Source: Lepidurus packardi
Lineage: Eukaryota > Arthropoda > Branchiopoda > Notostraca > Triopsidae
DNA: 64,000 nt
Direction: 5' to 3'
NCBI GenBank assembly: GCA_023053545.1
Contig: JAKZAN010000161.1
Coordinates: 1-64,000 of the forward strand
A program made the position numbers and the translations under genes. The notes beneath the pieces were generated by a model. The model saw only the letters and a program-made list of their open reading frames with translations, made no database searches and was not told the DNA's origin. Numbering within the stretch: the first letter of the stretch is position 1; each line of letters begins with the position of its first letter. This document shows positions 11,788 to 24,570 of the stretch, in pieces.

Positions 11788-12077
11788 TTTTGGGATATCG
11801 TGTGTGTAAATCGATATGATAGTTACTCGGGAGAAGAATATGTTTTGGGATTGGGACTAATAAAGATTGGACACGTTACTCGCAAGTCGATCTTTCAAAT
11901 CATCGCACTAGACTTTATCTCTAATTGTCGATAAGCCGGCACGGTTATATCATTAACAGAATAGCCAGTCTACCAATCTACTCCTACAAAAATAGGCGAA
12001 AGATATATACAGCGAAACCATCTCATTTGTAAATGTGGTATAGCCTAATGATCCCTCAATATATTTTCTATCCCTTA

Positions 12078-12877
12078 TCACAACAGCTTCAATAGACCCT
12101 CCAACCGACTTTCCTTCTGCATCATCACCAATTGGCAGTTCGGATACTCTTGTGCCAGCACTCCCATTGTCGATCCCACTTCGTCCACTAGGCCCAAAGC
12201 TTTGGCTTCTTCTCCATCGAAAACGTCAGCCTCATAAAGCCTGGCTTGCCTTTCAGATTTGGGTACTTTGAGCTTGTTGCCTCGGAAGTTCTCAACATGT
12301 GCGATGAACTCTTTGTGTAGCTGCTGGGTTATCTCCTTCATGTGCTGTTTGGTAGCTTCGGTCGTGGGGATAAAAGGGTCGATAAACTGGCGCACTGAAT
12401 TTCTACAGCGAACAGTAAGAAGGTTATTAATTGGAGGCAGCGAGTGATGAAGGGCTTTTACTCTGTGGTGTCGACTCTTCGTCTCTCGATCCCGAATCTT
12501 TCGGACATCTTCTGCAAGTTAAACTTGCTGCTGACCACCCCGATGGATCCCACAATGCTCGATCGATCCGCGTACACTTTGTCTCCAGCGCACAGGATCA
12601 TATATCCACCACTCGCAGCGATGTCCTCAGCGAAAGTATACAACTGGAGATGGTGCTACTTGGCAAAGGACCGCAGTTTGTTGACCACCAGTTCGCTTTG
12701 TACAGGCGCCCCTCCTCTGCTATTGATAGAGACTGCGAGTGCGCGAGCAGTAGCGGTGTCGACACGTTTGAGAGATTAGTGGACTTTTTGGACCATCTTG
12801 GAGTCGATGAGACCATGGACAGGGATGATGGGGACGATGGGCTTGAATAGTTTGCGCTGGAGAGTCTTGAGATTCAT
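12078..12877 (-). CDS. SppA/SohB-type S49 serine peptidase
   Basis: 246 aa in two exons; the 59-nt intron at 12403-12461 restores the frame across TTENSVRQFIDPF. S49 peptidases are Ser/Lys proteases that degrade signal peptides and membrane fragments. Visible motifs: the N-terminal strand PIVPIIPVHGLI, the VSINSRGGAPV loop, the catalytic-serine segment DIAASGGYMILCAGDKVYA (Ser in ASGGY), SIVGSIGVV, and the C-terminal RLYEADVFDGEEAKALGLVDEVG typical of the family. There is no clear N-terminal membrane anchor, unlike bacterial SppA, so it may be soluble or organellar. Divergent from the CDC26-like gene, 151 bp away. Confidence 0.9.
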
Positions 12878-13028
12878 GAGTATCTGTGATGAGGATTACT
12901 GATGTTTTTAATAATATGGATGGAGTTTTGTAATTGCCGAAGGCAAAAGCAACAGGGGGATCGCGATCGAGATATTAATTATACATTGAAACATTTAACA
13001 TCGAAAACAGGAAGAATCCTTCATATTG

Positions 13029-13421
13029 ATGATCATCAGGAAGCCTACCAAGATCTAGCTCAAGCAGGAAGAGGATTTCGCAGAGTATGAGGAGTTCAAG
13101 AGGAAGCATGAGTCCAACAAGCAGAAAAACAGTTCCCGCGAGGAAAGACTTCTCTTTTCCAATAGTTCTCGCATGCAGATGGCAATGATGAACGACAGTG
13201 GTTCCGATTTCAGGTTTTCTGCGCCACGAGAGTTCTATCGCACACCCACTAGCAACAACAATAACAGCTTCGAGTCTCGCGACGAACGCAGAGGAGACAA
13301 TGTGCAGATGAACCAGCTGTTCTCGATGCTGCTTAACGGGATCACTCCTGCGACTCCTCCCCAGAACCACAGCGACGATCGTGGGAGTTACTCGTCACCC
13401 CCTCCCCCCGAGACACCATGA
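13029..13421 (+). CDS. CDC26: CDC26-like anaphase-promoting complex subunit
   Basis: 130 aa, intronless; the upstream frame is closed by TGA at 12987, which fixes the ATG at 13029. The N-terminus MIIRKPTKIQLKQEEDFAEY has the pattern of CDC26/APC12 (M-x2-RKPT-x-hydrophobic-x-LK-x2-D/E-acidic-EY/EF), the short helix that holds the APC6 TPR superhelix in the APC/C ubiquitin ligase. A Lys/Glu helix follows to about residue 45, then a Ser/Asn-rich tail ending in a Pro run. The tail makes it longer than the human protein but close to the yeast one. The match rests on about 20 residues, so the assignment is good but not certain. Confidence 0.72.
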
Positions 13422-13598
13422 GGATGAGACTCGCTTTTCTAATGATGGTCCCGAATGATATTATTGCTTTCGATAGTGCAATTCAAATTCCTGAATGCCA
13501 TTTTGAACGGCTCATAACATCGTGTACCTAGACTCTGGGGAGTTAATTTTATATAAGCTTAATGGTATATTTTTTGATAGCATATATAGCGTCCCCCA

Positions 13599-16500
13599 AT
13601 GAACATACCCTAACCTCTATAATTACCTGCTGAAGATACCCTTGATGCTTAAGTTCCCCTGGCTGATAAGAAAACCTAGGAGCTCTCTGAACTTCTCCAG
13701 ATCTACAAACTCGAACTCAACTATACTCAGAGCTGTATCGGCAAAATTGTCCAGTTCGAAACTACTTAATGTGCAGTCTCGTTCCAAAATCAGCACTCAA
13801 TTTCCAATCTCCTAACGATCCGGGTTGATGACTTGGTCTACTTGGGTCTACTCATGGCTTCGTCCATGTTTTTCGCAGTCTACAACTGGGTTCAGCTCTC
13901 TGGCACAGGTTCTAGCTTCATTGAGGCATACAGATCTTTCTGTATAATGAGTTTCATTTGTTCTGCGATTTGGCTGATTTCATCGCATTGGTACCCACGT
14001 CTCGCCATGGTCTTCTTCTACTTGCTGCTCCCAGTCGGAGTGGTTCTGGCCTTCTACCGAGTCTCTCCGGCTCAGTAAATATCGGTATTTAATCTACTTA
14101 CCTCTTTCAATTCCATCCAATAACAATGAACTAGTTTCTTCCCATGGATATTGTAGACCCGAATACCACATTCTACGACTGGATCGGCTATTTCGGACTT
14201 CCTGCGGCTCTCATCTCCATGCCCTTAGTCTACCCACTGAAGTAGTACATCAGGAACAAGATGGGCGCCATCTATAGCTTCATGTACGGCCTCGGAGTCC
14301 ACATAATGTTGCTTCTGTGGCCTCTGCATGAGTTGATCAGCGATCTCGCAAAATATGGCGCCATAAGTTCTTCATTCTTCAGCAACAATCTACCGATCAT
14401 CTACGGTGTGTTCGGACTGATGCTTTGCTTCCTGTACGTGTACATAAACGAGAAACTATTCTCGCCTAAGCACGAGACAATACGAAGTTGGCTGCTGGAA
14501 ATGGATCTCTCAGAAACACAAATAGACGACTACGCTAAACCTCCTGACTCCTTTTTGGTTACAAACTATAAAGCACTAGAAAAAACACTGTCAATCATTG
14601 TATTTGTCATGCTACTCAGTCTTGAAGTCTACTTCATGGTGCTGTTGATCACAAAACTGAGCCTCGGCCAATTCTCTGATATTTGGTCAATTCCTTTGAC
14701 TATGGCTTACCTGCCAGTCTTTCTTCTAATAGGATGCTGGGTGATCAACTCTACCCTTTCTAACGCATGGACATTCTTTTTCATGTCCGTCGCTGCCCTG
14801 GTGCCTAGTGTTTTCTATCCCTTGCTGTACTCGAATGGTAGTTCTGTGAATATTTTGATCCTCGCAGTCGGCCCCTTTACGATGATCTTCTGGACTATCC
14901 TGAAGAGTATCCGAAAATCAGACCGCATCCTGCTTCTCGTGTGCATTGGTGGTCTCTTCATATTTATCTTCGTGCCTGGACTGATTCTCTCACTCAATCG
15001 GTTCGAGATCATGACTAAAGATGCTGACCTCAAACAAAGTATTGAGTATGCTTGCATGGGTACCATCGCCGCGGCAATTTCGGTAGTGCTCTTATACTTT
15101 TTGGTCCGGATCATTCTTTTCGGAATTTCGTTCATCGAGCAAAACCAAAAGTTACAGCTGGTCGACAAGAACATCGACTATGCCTACGAAGAGGACGAAG
15201 TCAAATACGTACCATACCAGATCAACAGGACATTCAGTCTGCAAGCCCTGACCCATCTTGATCTTACGAGGGTAGGTCAACTCCTGAATGCTGTGTTTTT
15301 CATAGGCAGTGAAACTATTACGATTTATTGTCTCAACGCAGTTCTCAATATTTACCCTCCTACCGGTTACTTCTTCAGCCCAAGCATCACCTACGTCATA
15401 TACGTACAGTTTGCGATCAATTTTTCAGTCTTCGCCCTGCTTCAATATCATGTGTCGACTAAACCTTTTACGGCACATGTACCCAACAGTCTTGTAATGA
15501 TGTTGCTCTTACCACTCATAAGTTCTCTAGGTCTGGCTGTGATCAGTTTCTTAGTCAGTGGCTCCTCTCTGCAGCTAGTCTTGAGATTGCTGGCTGTGTT
15601 CCTCTTCATCATGATGCTCATACTAATAGGACTGACTCTGCTAAAAAATGACAATGCACACTTGAATGGGTTTCTAACTCCTGTGTCAGTGTTTCTGATC
15701 TGGGTACTTTTGATCCTGCCATTCTTGAACCTCGTGCCTGCTGCTTCCATCTTCATCGACCAATCTCAGTTTGGACATTTTCTGTACCAAATCATCCTTG
15801 GGGCTTCTGTACTGATTATCAGTGTTGTATTTATCATCACCCTCATATTCAACGCCATCCTTAATCGCTTTGAAGAGGAGAAAAAAGAGAAACAAATCAC
15901 AAAATAACTGAAATCTTTCCTGAACCAGTGTGGAGTCGAGACAGAAGATGAGGCTTTGCATCGATTTTACTAATCCTTCCAATACCGAGACAAGAAGTAT
16001 GTTTTCTACCTGAAGAACGGTTATCCTGTACGATACTTTGAGAATGAGACTGGGAATACCTAACTGATAACTATGGAGGATTACGAAGAGAGGAAATCCA
16101 AGAAGATATCTGAAAAGACCATCAGATTTACCCAAACATTTCAAAAATAGAAGAAGGAATAGACTGGATCGAAGTACGAATATCCTTGTTGTATGGGTTT
16201 CCTGGGCTGTCTCTGTGGCGACGAAGAGCTGTTTGATTAGAAACTCAAGGAAGTCGTGGACAACAACCAGATAGACAAGTAAAAAGCAGAGGATATGCTG
16301 CCACTTCTGGTGCTGGATGCTATTGTCCGCAAGAACGTTCTGGACAAACCCAGAAGGAAAGAGAAAGATAGGACCATCAGCAACAAACCCAAATAAGACA
16401 TAATCAGCACCCGAACTATAGAGTTGCGGAACATGGTCAATACCAAGAAGAAGACCTACTCCGACTTCTACGACAAACTCTCCCGAGATAGAAAACTGCG

Positions 16501-18349
16501 CATAGAATCCCTCCACCACCTCTTCACTTTCTTCTCGAACTAAGATGAGGACGCAGAGAGGAGCATTATCTTCAACGATCTCAAAATCATGTTCGAAAAA
16601 TCTAAGTTGGAAATAGAAAATACCATGCTGAATACCCTGTACAATAAATATGCGACAGTCCAATGGGGAGAGATCTCGGCTTTGAATCTGGATGGTTTCG
16701 GTCTTGTTCTGTACGATGTCTCTGAATACCTGGTTGAGTAAGGCCCTTATCCTACGAAAGTCGAGGGCATCCTGACTTAGGTCATAGTTCCTAATCTCTG
16801 TGCTCTCAAAGAATTCAGGTAGTATCTGGATAGAATCTACCAATTCCATTAATTCAAGAAGGTCGACACTAATGATAGCCCTTTTATGCGACTTGACGAT
16901 CTGAAAGAAGCCATTGAGGCAAAGAACAAGGACCAAAAAGACAAAATGGATAAAAAAATAGGAGCCCAGAAGGCAGCCAAAATAGTTGTACAAGCATGGG
17001 AATAGGAGTAGTAGGTTAAGGAATAAGGCAATTGCAGACTCAAATCAAAAGCCAATCTCTACAACTGTTGGAGTTCGCTCATGAATTTCCTATATGCTAT
17101 ATTTTCGTATGTCCCTGTAAAAATCAAGCTGCTCTTCCTCAGAGAAAAGGAAGTCGAGCGGGTCATGCAGAAGAAGACGAAGGGTTGGGATTATGTGAGT
17201 GTCGAGAGTGCCAAGCTCCTTGAGAAGGTAGAATCGGAGTATCTCCGTGGAACTAATAACGAGTATCTCTTTAGAAAAACCTTCAACAATATTTTCCCTG
17301 CTTTGATGAAGCTGCTCGACCTGTACTACTTTGTGTCTCTCACTCTTTCGGATCCCAACGTCCCTTGGTTCGGCAACACCCCAGATATAAACCCTAACAA
17401 CGGCGGCTTTCTGTATAACAACTACGTCTCGGTGTTCTGGGTGTGTGTAATAGTCACTTTCATTTATGCAATAATGAGTGTGAAGGCTGTTGGATACATC
17501 GCTGAAGGACGGTTTGGCCTGACCGAGTTTGGTGCTCCTGCTGGCTTTCCTCATCCGATGTTCTTCTTCACGAATATCTTCAAAACTATCAGTACGAGTT
17601 TGTTTTCTATAATAATGACCACCATCTACGACACCTTCGACTGCAACTGGATTTACAACACTAATAATCAGTTCCACCTCTACCGTGACACCTCCATATA
17701 GTGCCTCTCCAGCACCCATACTCTATATATCATCATGGGAGTCATATCCTTGGCAATCTACTACCCAATCAGTGCCTATGCCTCCCCCAACTTCCAGTTC
17801 ATGGAAAAATCTCTTGACCTCAAGTATAAGCCTAGTTACATGGTAGTATCTTTCCAAAGCAAACTGATCCTTGTTGCTGCTAATGTCTTGTTGACTTCAA
17901 CTTCGGCTCAAGATCGTACTCTCGAAGTGGTATATATGGGTATCATTATTGGAACACTTGCTGTGCTGGTTTCGGTGGTGTGGTACTCTCTCCCATGTCT
18001 GATAACTTGGTTCAATTATGTAGACCTCCTGGTCCTCCTCATAGGACTAATTTTTAATGTTGGTGGAATGGCGTTGTATCTTACAAACTAAAGCCTATAT
18101 TGCTGGCTCGGAGTTGGGGGAGGTTGCCTGTTGAGTTGTACGATAGTGTTGATCCACCTAAAAAGAACCTATTTCAAGAGCACTGAGTAGGGAGATGAGG
18201 AAGTCGTTGAGAATGAATAGCTAATATTAGCCTTGGCATAGAACCAGAAAAGATTAAAGAGGATAGCGAATATAGGAAAATAAACTAATATAGGAGATCA
18301 ACTAGTCCAGAATGAGCAAAACAGCGAGATCATCACAAACCAAGCATGA
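13599..18349 (+). CDS. Giant multi-pass membrane protein
   Basis: Read as one gene with a 50-nt intron at 14085-14134 (GTATTT...ACTAG), it encodes 1566 aa ending at TGA. Without the intron the first frame stops at TGA 14127, only 14 nt before the next ATG (14144). That gap is too small for a separate promoter, and the intron joins the frames in phase. Layout: about four helices at residues 75-160, about a dozen helices at residues 170-760, a soluble charged segment at about 760-1150 with many TAA/TAG Gln codons and a CCMGFLGCLCG Cys cluster, then a second helix bundle at 1145-1490 (FDCNW, CLSSTHTLYIIMG, YYPISAYASPNFQF) and an acidic tail. The last bundle loosely resembles the large TmcB-like membrane proteins common in ciliates; that is a weak resemblance. 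Function unknown. Confidence 0.75.
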
Positions 18350-18467
18350 GTGGCGGATGATCATATGTAATTTGATGATATGCGTTGTATGTCTGTAAAG
18401 TACGGCTGACTGTAACAAATTGTTATTAACTTCCAGAAATATCTAAGACCCATCAGATAACACTTCA

Positions 18468-21400
18468 TCAAATGACTTGCATCATCTGGTCCTTGGAGTT
18501 CAACATAACCTTGACTGCGCTCTAAGGCCCTCCTACAACTTCAGCTTCATTAGAAGAGCTAGAAGGGGATTTCACCTTTTGATTGACCACTTTATTACTT
18601 TCCAACACTGCATCTGATTTCGTCCCTTCCGCCTCGTCCACATACTCATGACAGAATTTCTCGAATGATGCGTGGCGCTCATATGATATTAAGACCGAAC
18701 CTTCGACGCAAATTGCTGCGACTGTGCCGAATGTCACTAGAGCTGCCACTGCTTATTCTGAGGAGCTGAGTGTCGTACAGACCGCTATGATCTGGAAAGC
18801 TACTACTACTATTTTAAGGTAATTTCCTTTTTCCAAGGGCTTCACGAATATTTCCCTTATCTTGACATTCAAATAAGATCTGGCTAAGAACACTAAGCAC
18901 ACCAATACATACACTGGACTCTTTGCGAATACTAAAACAACAGCATTCACGACACTGCAGATCAGGTCGACCCAGAGTTCCAACTTTATCATGCGGGAGT
19001 TGGGTTATCCAAGGAGAACTCTTAAGCAAAAGCCCACAATCAATACTAAACAGAAAGCTGCTAGTCCAATAGTTATCTTTTTGAAATCGTAATCTACTTG
19101 TGTTGGCACTTGTCGGGCTGAGCTATTGACTAGCTCTTGGATGCTTAGATAGACAAGAGGAAACAATAGAAATCTATACAAGAACTCACACGTTCTGTTT
19201 AGCACCTTTTTCTTGTGTAGGATCCAATTATTTTTATGAGTTACTAGTCGGAAAGTTACAAAGACGACAAATGTTGAGCAGAAGACGATGAAAGGTACTG
19301 ATGCGATTCTCAAGAAGTTACTATCCAAGCTCAGTAGTACGGTTCGGGAGTTAAGCACTGTCTCCTGATAGCCTTGAGGTAATAGTTGTGACGTCTAGAT
19401 GCCAAGCCAGGAAAACCTTAGTACATATAGTAGCTGTGACATCGTTTTCTAGTCAGCAGTAGAGGAGAGAAAAGACATAGTCTGAAGGAAAAAAAGGATA
19501 GTTGAAGATTTAAATCCTCTTATATGTAACAAGAAGTTAGTGAGGAAAGCGAGAACGATGAGAACGTAGAAGAGAATCAAAATACCGGAAGCCGGTTGAC
19601 CTGAGTCTTCCAAAGAGTAGAGAGAAGGCAAGTATATTAATTGAGTGAATTATTCGGAGTCAGACACACTCTGCTATTCAAGAAGTCTTCGAGCATTCTT
19701 TTTAACAATAACTGTGATTGTCAGCAATTAATTGGAGATGCTTTTGTTGGGGTTCAAAAACGTGAGGTATAACTGTTTCGATTTCAGAAAGCGTTCGGTG
19801 ACTTCAAACTCTAAGGCAGCAGCGCTATAAGCTTTCTGTTCGTCTGTTTTATCCAGATAAGTCAGTGAAACTGATACTCTTATGTTCGCAGGATTGGCGG
19901 TTGCATTAAAAGGTAGTATTATGCGAGTAGTCTATCTGGACTGAGCCATGGAGTATTTAGTTGCATTGACCACTTGAACACAGGTACCTAGCACCTTATA
20001 GTAAAGGTTTTTCTAGTCACACAGCAGGCAGATCTCATTTGTTTAACATATAAGACAGCCTTCGAGCTCACAATCCACGCACCATCCATAACTGGTTAGG
20101 AAGGTGCTGTTTTTACAAACACATCTAAGTCCATCTTCTGAAGGAACTCTACTGTTTAAGCAGCTAGAGCATTTATAGGTTTTGGACTGGCAGTATTAGG
20201 GATTACAAAAACTAAGCTTTGGAAAAGCCTCGACTGAACCATTCACACAAGGGCAATATTAGGAAGGGATGTTTTGACGGCTCGTGTTTACTGTCTCGCA
20301 GCTTGTACAAAATATTTTTTATGCAACAGTGTTGTAGATACAAGATTTGCACTCGGCAGGACACAAGATACAGTCACTTAGGTAGAAATATTGACCCAGA
20401 GGACACACGCAGCCTAAATTGTTAGGGGACTCAACGAGACCCGACTTACACAAACATTTCCCTTTGACCAGCTATCGACCAATGCCTTGAGGACAGGCAA
20501 GACAAGCACCCTCATAGTCACAAGTCTAACAGCCTACCGGACAGCAGGTCTTGTTATTGGTGCTGCCAAAATACCCAGATTTACATGGACAATCAAGCTC
20601 GGGAGTATTAACCCTATTATCGGTTTGGTTGCAGCTTAGACATACAATCCTACCTGATGCGATAGCGACTTGATACTCACAAGTTTGGCAATAGTAAGGG
20701 CACAACAAGCACGATGCTTTTTACTCGTGCAGATATGAGTTTCGGCTGCAGATACATTTCTTACTGAAAAGCACCAAGCTCGAGTTGGTACAGACACATT
20801 TACCTTCTTATATTTTCTGGGTGCCTGGATCGTGACACTATGTACATCCTTGGTAGTAATTACATTTTTTGCAGCCAGGACATGGAAGGCAGGCCCCTGA
20901 AGAAAAGAATTACCCTTCCCTACAACTGGTGCAGACCCCATCACGTAATACCGCATACATCAGACATTCACAATTGAACATAGATATGTTCCAGTAAGTA
21001 CTGTTGTATCTGGAAATGAATCTCAGGGTCACAGGTGCGCAGTCGATGCACCCTTCACTAGTACAAACGCATCCGTCAGGACAAGAAAAACACTGTTATT
21101 TGACTGTGTCGAAATAATACTTATCTGGTTAGCTGTCTGATAGACACTGGCATCTGTCGTTTGTGCTGTTGTAGTAGTAGGGTTCGGGACACTCACATTA
21201 TTTAGTATCAGCATTAAACGTCATGTAACGTTTACATACGCATTCTCGCCCTTGGGAGTCGAATTCCATATTCTAGATACAGACACATGATGAGGAGGAA
21301 TCAGTTTCAACTGTTGTGATATTAGTATTGGTGCAGCCAGAACATCCCGTATCATCGCAGGAACAAGAATCGGGACATAGTCTACACAGACTGTCCTGTA

Positions 21401-22670
21401 CATCCCGGTACACACCGAGGCTAGCGTTACAGACGCACGCATCCGCGTATAGCGGGCCAATTCGTTAACAACGACAATAATTTAAATCATCTTCAAACGT
21501 ACCCGGGTCGCAATAGCATGTGAACTCATTTTTCGTGTTTTTAAGAACCGTCCGCATGGTGGAAGTCTCGCATTTGGAGCATCCAGTACTGTCGCAAGTA
21601 CAACCAGGAGGACATTTGGTGCAGATATCCTGCTAGTTGTCGCAATAATAGCTTGCCGGTTCAAATTTATTTAGAGGAACGCAATTGTTATCTTATACAG
21701 TGTAAGCAAAGCGACATTTGCAACCATAGGGAGTCATCATAAAGTAAGGTTGGCATTACACATTGTACCCCTTAATCATAAACCCGGTGCCATCGCAAAA
21801 CAGACACCCTTTCTCATTGCAGCTACAGTCAGAAGAAGCACTTCGGCAGGTGTTGTTGAAAATGTACTCTTGCGAGAGATAGTCAGTTAATCCTTTGCAG
21901 TAGCAATCCTCCACCCCAAGGTAAACTATCTTTTGGGCTAGATCGCCCTAGCATACGCAATCCGCACCACTTTGTGTCCAAGGATACCGACAGCTGTAAG
22001 TTTTAGTGGCGTTGCTATAGACACGATGGCTGGTGCTCTAATTGCAGACGATACTGGGATTCGTCCCGCTGGTGCAGGTACAGTTGGTGGGACACACACA
22101 CTGCTAAGAAGCACTTTCTACTAATGGAAACTTGCACTCGCACACGAACTTCTGTGCTTCGAACTGCTTACACTCTCGAAGAGTTTCCACGTTACATTTA
22201 TAACAGCCTTTGTCGCTACATGTGCACCCTTTAGGACATTTAGTGCACCTGAGAGTATTAGGGTTATAGTAGTACTGGGCAGGCAGATCTTCACTTAGAC
22301 AATAACAGCGCTTTGTCTCATTATTCAGATTGTAGTTTTCACTTATACATATGCACTGGTCACGTGAGCTCGTAGTGTTCTAGGCAACTGTCATATTTTC
22401 GTAGCAGGAAGTGCATCCGTAGGAGACAGAAGTCTTGCACCCTACGGGGACACAGAAGTTTTCATTAGGTATCTGTTACTAGAAGCCCTATTTACATCCG
22501 CATGTCTTGGTTTCTTCTGAATAGAGGCGCATATAGGAGTTGAGACAGTTTCGGCAGGACGCTGAAATCGTAGCACAGTTGCAATCAGAAGGACACAGAT
22601 TACTGGATCCTTCCTGAAACAAGCAAACCAGGAGGACTAGCAGGCAGAAAGTATGTTGAAGTTGAGGCAT
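18468..22670 (-). CDS. Giant Cys-rich secreted/membrane protein with C-terminal helix bundle
   Basis: One uninterrupted 1400-aa frame. The start is the ATG at 22670, because the frame is closed by TGA just upstream of 22712. A clear signal peptide (MPQLQHTFCLLVLLVCLF) leads into CPSDCNC. About 900 residues follow of CxxC-type repeats (CPSDC, CNQT, CPCKSGYFG, CPVGC, CFSCPDGCVCTSEGC), the furin/EGF/VWC-like repeat architecture of large ciliate surface proteins. From about residue 1010 to 1340 there are about seven hydrophobic helices, and a short acidic Ser-rich tail ends the protein. The expected topology is a big extracellular disulphide-rich rod on a polytopic anchor. Convergent with the other giant membrane gene, 118 bp apart. 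Receptor, channel or adhesion roles are all possible. Confidence 0.85.
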
Positions 22671-23096
22671 AAACTGAAGACTGTTGGAAAAAATGATGTG
22701 CGTTGCGTTCAATCACGGTTTATTTTTAAAAAACTGAAAATTCGATCACTTTTTAGTTGTTGGAGAAGAGAGCTTATATCTTTTGGGCGTGTACGGTTAC
22801 GAAATAGTGAAATGGACTGGGACATTAGAATGCCTATTCAGATTTTAAGGAGTAAATACAGGACTGTTATTTTGTGCATGCCTATCTCAATAATATGAAG
22901 GAGACTGGCAAGATGATGTCGATATCCGGGACTGTTCATGAGATGTCTGTGTTCGGGACTTAGTCGTGCAGCCAGTGTTTTACTGCTCGGTGTTTAATGG
23001 GAGGCACACCACCAGGCATGTCAATATAAACTAGGCTGTGTCACTATAGCCCTTCCCCGGATATAATATTACAGCGAAATACCCATAACATATCTA
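22671..23096. promoter_or_regulatory. Divergent intergenic region
   Basis: 426 bp between the Cys-rich giant (minus) and the PCI-domain gene (plus), expected to contain both promoters. Short unbiased frames are present. No defined element recognised. Confidence 0.35.
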
Positions 23097-24415
23097 ATGG
23101 ACGCAAAAGCAACCAAGTTCCTAGAATACGTCTCCAAATACTCTGTCCGCAGCCAGATCATCCGCTACTACGCCCTCATTGAGTCCGGCGCCAAAGATCT
23201 TACCAGTATTTTGGCTCCGCATTTCCTGAAGCTGAGCCTCGAAAATGGCCTCAATGGATCCTTTAGTACCATCTTCAGCTATACCGGAGTAAGAAAATCT
23301 TGTCTAACCGTCATGATAGATGATCGATATGTCGCCGTACCAAGCCGATAAATCCAAGCTCGAAACCTAAATGCTAAAGGTAACTGGGTAACTCAAGAAG
23401 GCAATCGCTGGAGCCAAGACAAATGTAATTCAATCATCATATTACTAGTTGCAACCTACCCCAGAACGACAACCGTGAGGCTGCGCTATTGACACTGAAA
23501 CTCGCTAAGGAGTTCATGCGCTTCGCAGAGTACGCAGAAGCAGAAGAACAATTCAGAAAGCTTAGATAATATAATCAAATTTCCCCTGAAGAAGTGTACC
23601 CGTTGATTGTCAAAAACAACATGTATGCCAGAAAAATTGAGAAGAACCGAGGACTAGGCATCAGCCAATTGGCTACTTAGAAGTTGACCAACGAGCTCAG
23701 GGAAACACTGGTCGCCGAAGATCTGCGATAGATCTATTAAGGCAAGTTCAACCTATTTGAGCATATTCTGCCGCTGGAGCTGTCTGAGACACAGGTGAAG
23801 AACTAATACATCACTGATAAAGAAATGGGTATCTACTACTCCTTGCTGGTGCTGGCCCAAGCTGACAGGAACAAATCGCGCAAATACGTAAAGTGGAGCA
23901 GCAGGCTCGAGAAAATGCACGTCAACTTCAAGTACAAAGCCCTCCTGGAAGAAGTCGATCGCATCGTGGAGACTCTGGGGTTTGATCCATTCCTAGGGCC
24001 CCACAAATAGGAAATCCGCAAAAGAATCCGAGCTAATATGTTCTTCGAGGTGCTCAAGTGTTTTAACGTCATCAAGAAAGAAGACATCGAAACCAAGTTA
24101 GGCATCGGGATGGACGAGGCCAGGCAGATCATCCGTGATAACAAAGCCGAGGAAAGCTACCTTTACGACCCCACCACCGAGACACTGAACCTAGTAGAAC
24201 AGCGCAGCAGTCTCCTCGGCACTCTCGACAAGATCCACGATATTCTCAAAGGCAAACAGAAAAAGATCATCAAAGAGAAGATGCGGATGGAAGAGGATAG
24301 AAGCTCAATGTTCGGGGCAATAGGATCGCTCGGAGGGTTTGCTGGGATGCGGAATTAGCGACGGGGTAAGTTTAAACGGGAGAGTCGTGACGATGACTAC
24401 GAATATGGTAATTGA
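23097..24415 (+). CDS. PCI-domain protein, eIF3e (INT6)-like
   Basis: 415 aa from three exons; introns at 23289-23319 (31 nt, with a CTAAC branch-like site) and 23425-23464 (40 nt). The spliced middle reads NDNREAALLTLKLAKEFM, a helical-repeat start. The C-terminus has a PCI-type winged helix: RANMFFEVLKCFNVIKKEDI, ETKLGIGMDEARQIIRDNKA, then a beta turn and a long helix. Position and spacing resemble eIF3 subunit e, a scaffold of the translation initiation factor (human about 445 aa); 26S proteasome lid and COP9 subunits share the same fold, so a paralogue is possible. The tail after 24356 is basic and then acidic (RRGKFKRESRDDDYEYGN). Exon phases all agree. Confidence 0.55.
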
Positions 24416-24570
24416 TGGTGGGTGTCGTGGCTACACAAAGTATATGGGTATTAAATATAAGCAAGACATGGTACTGGATGGAGGGGAGTTAGCAGTATGA
24501 GTAGTATACTATCCAATTTTGATAAGAAATCCGCTTGATAATTTCAAAATAGAGGGAGAGGAGAAAAATA

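Noticed and set aside
12431-12850. Plus-strand 139-codon frame
   Set aside because: Antisense to the S49 peptidase gene, whose catalytic motifs are clear.
15686-16993. Minus-strand 435-codon frame
   Set aside because: Antisense shadow of the giant membrane gene; the plus strand stays TGA-free for over 4 kb, with helix bundles and an in-phase intron.
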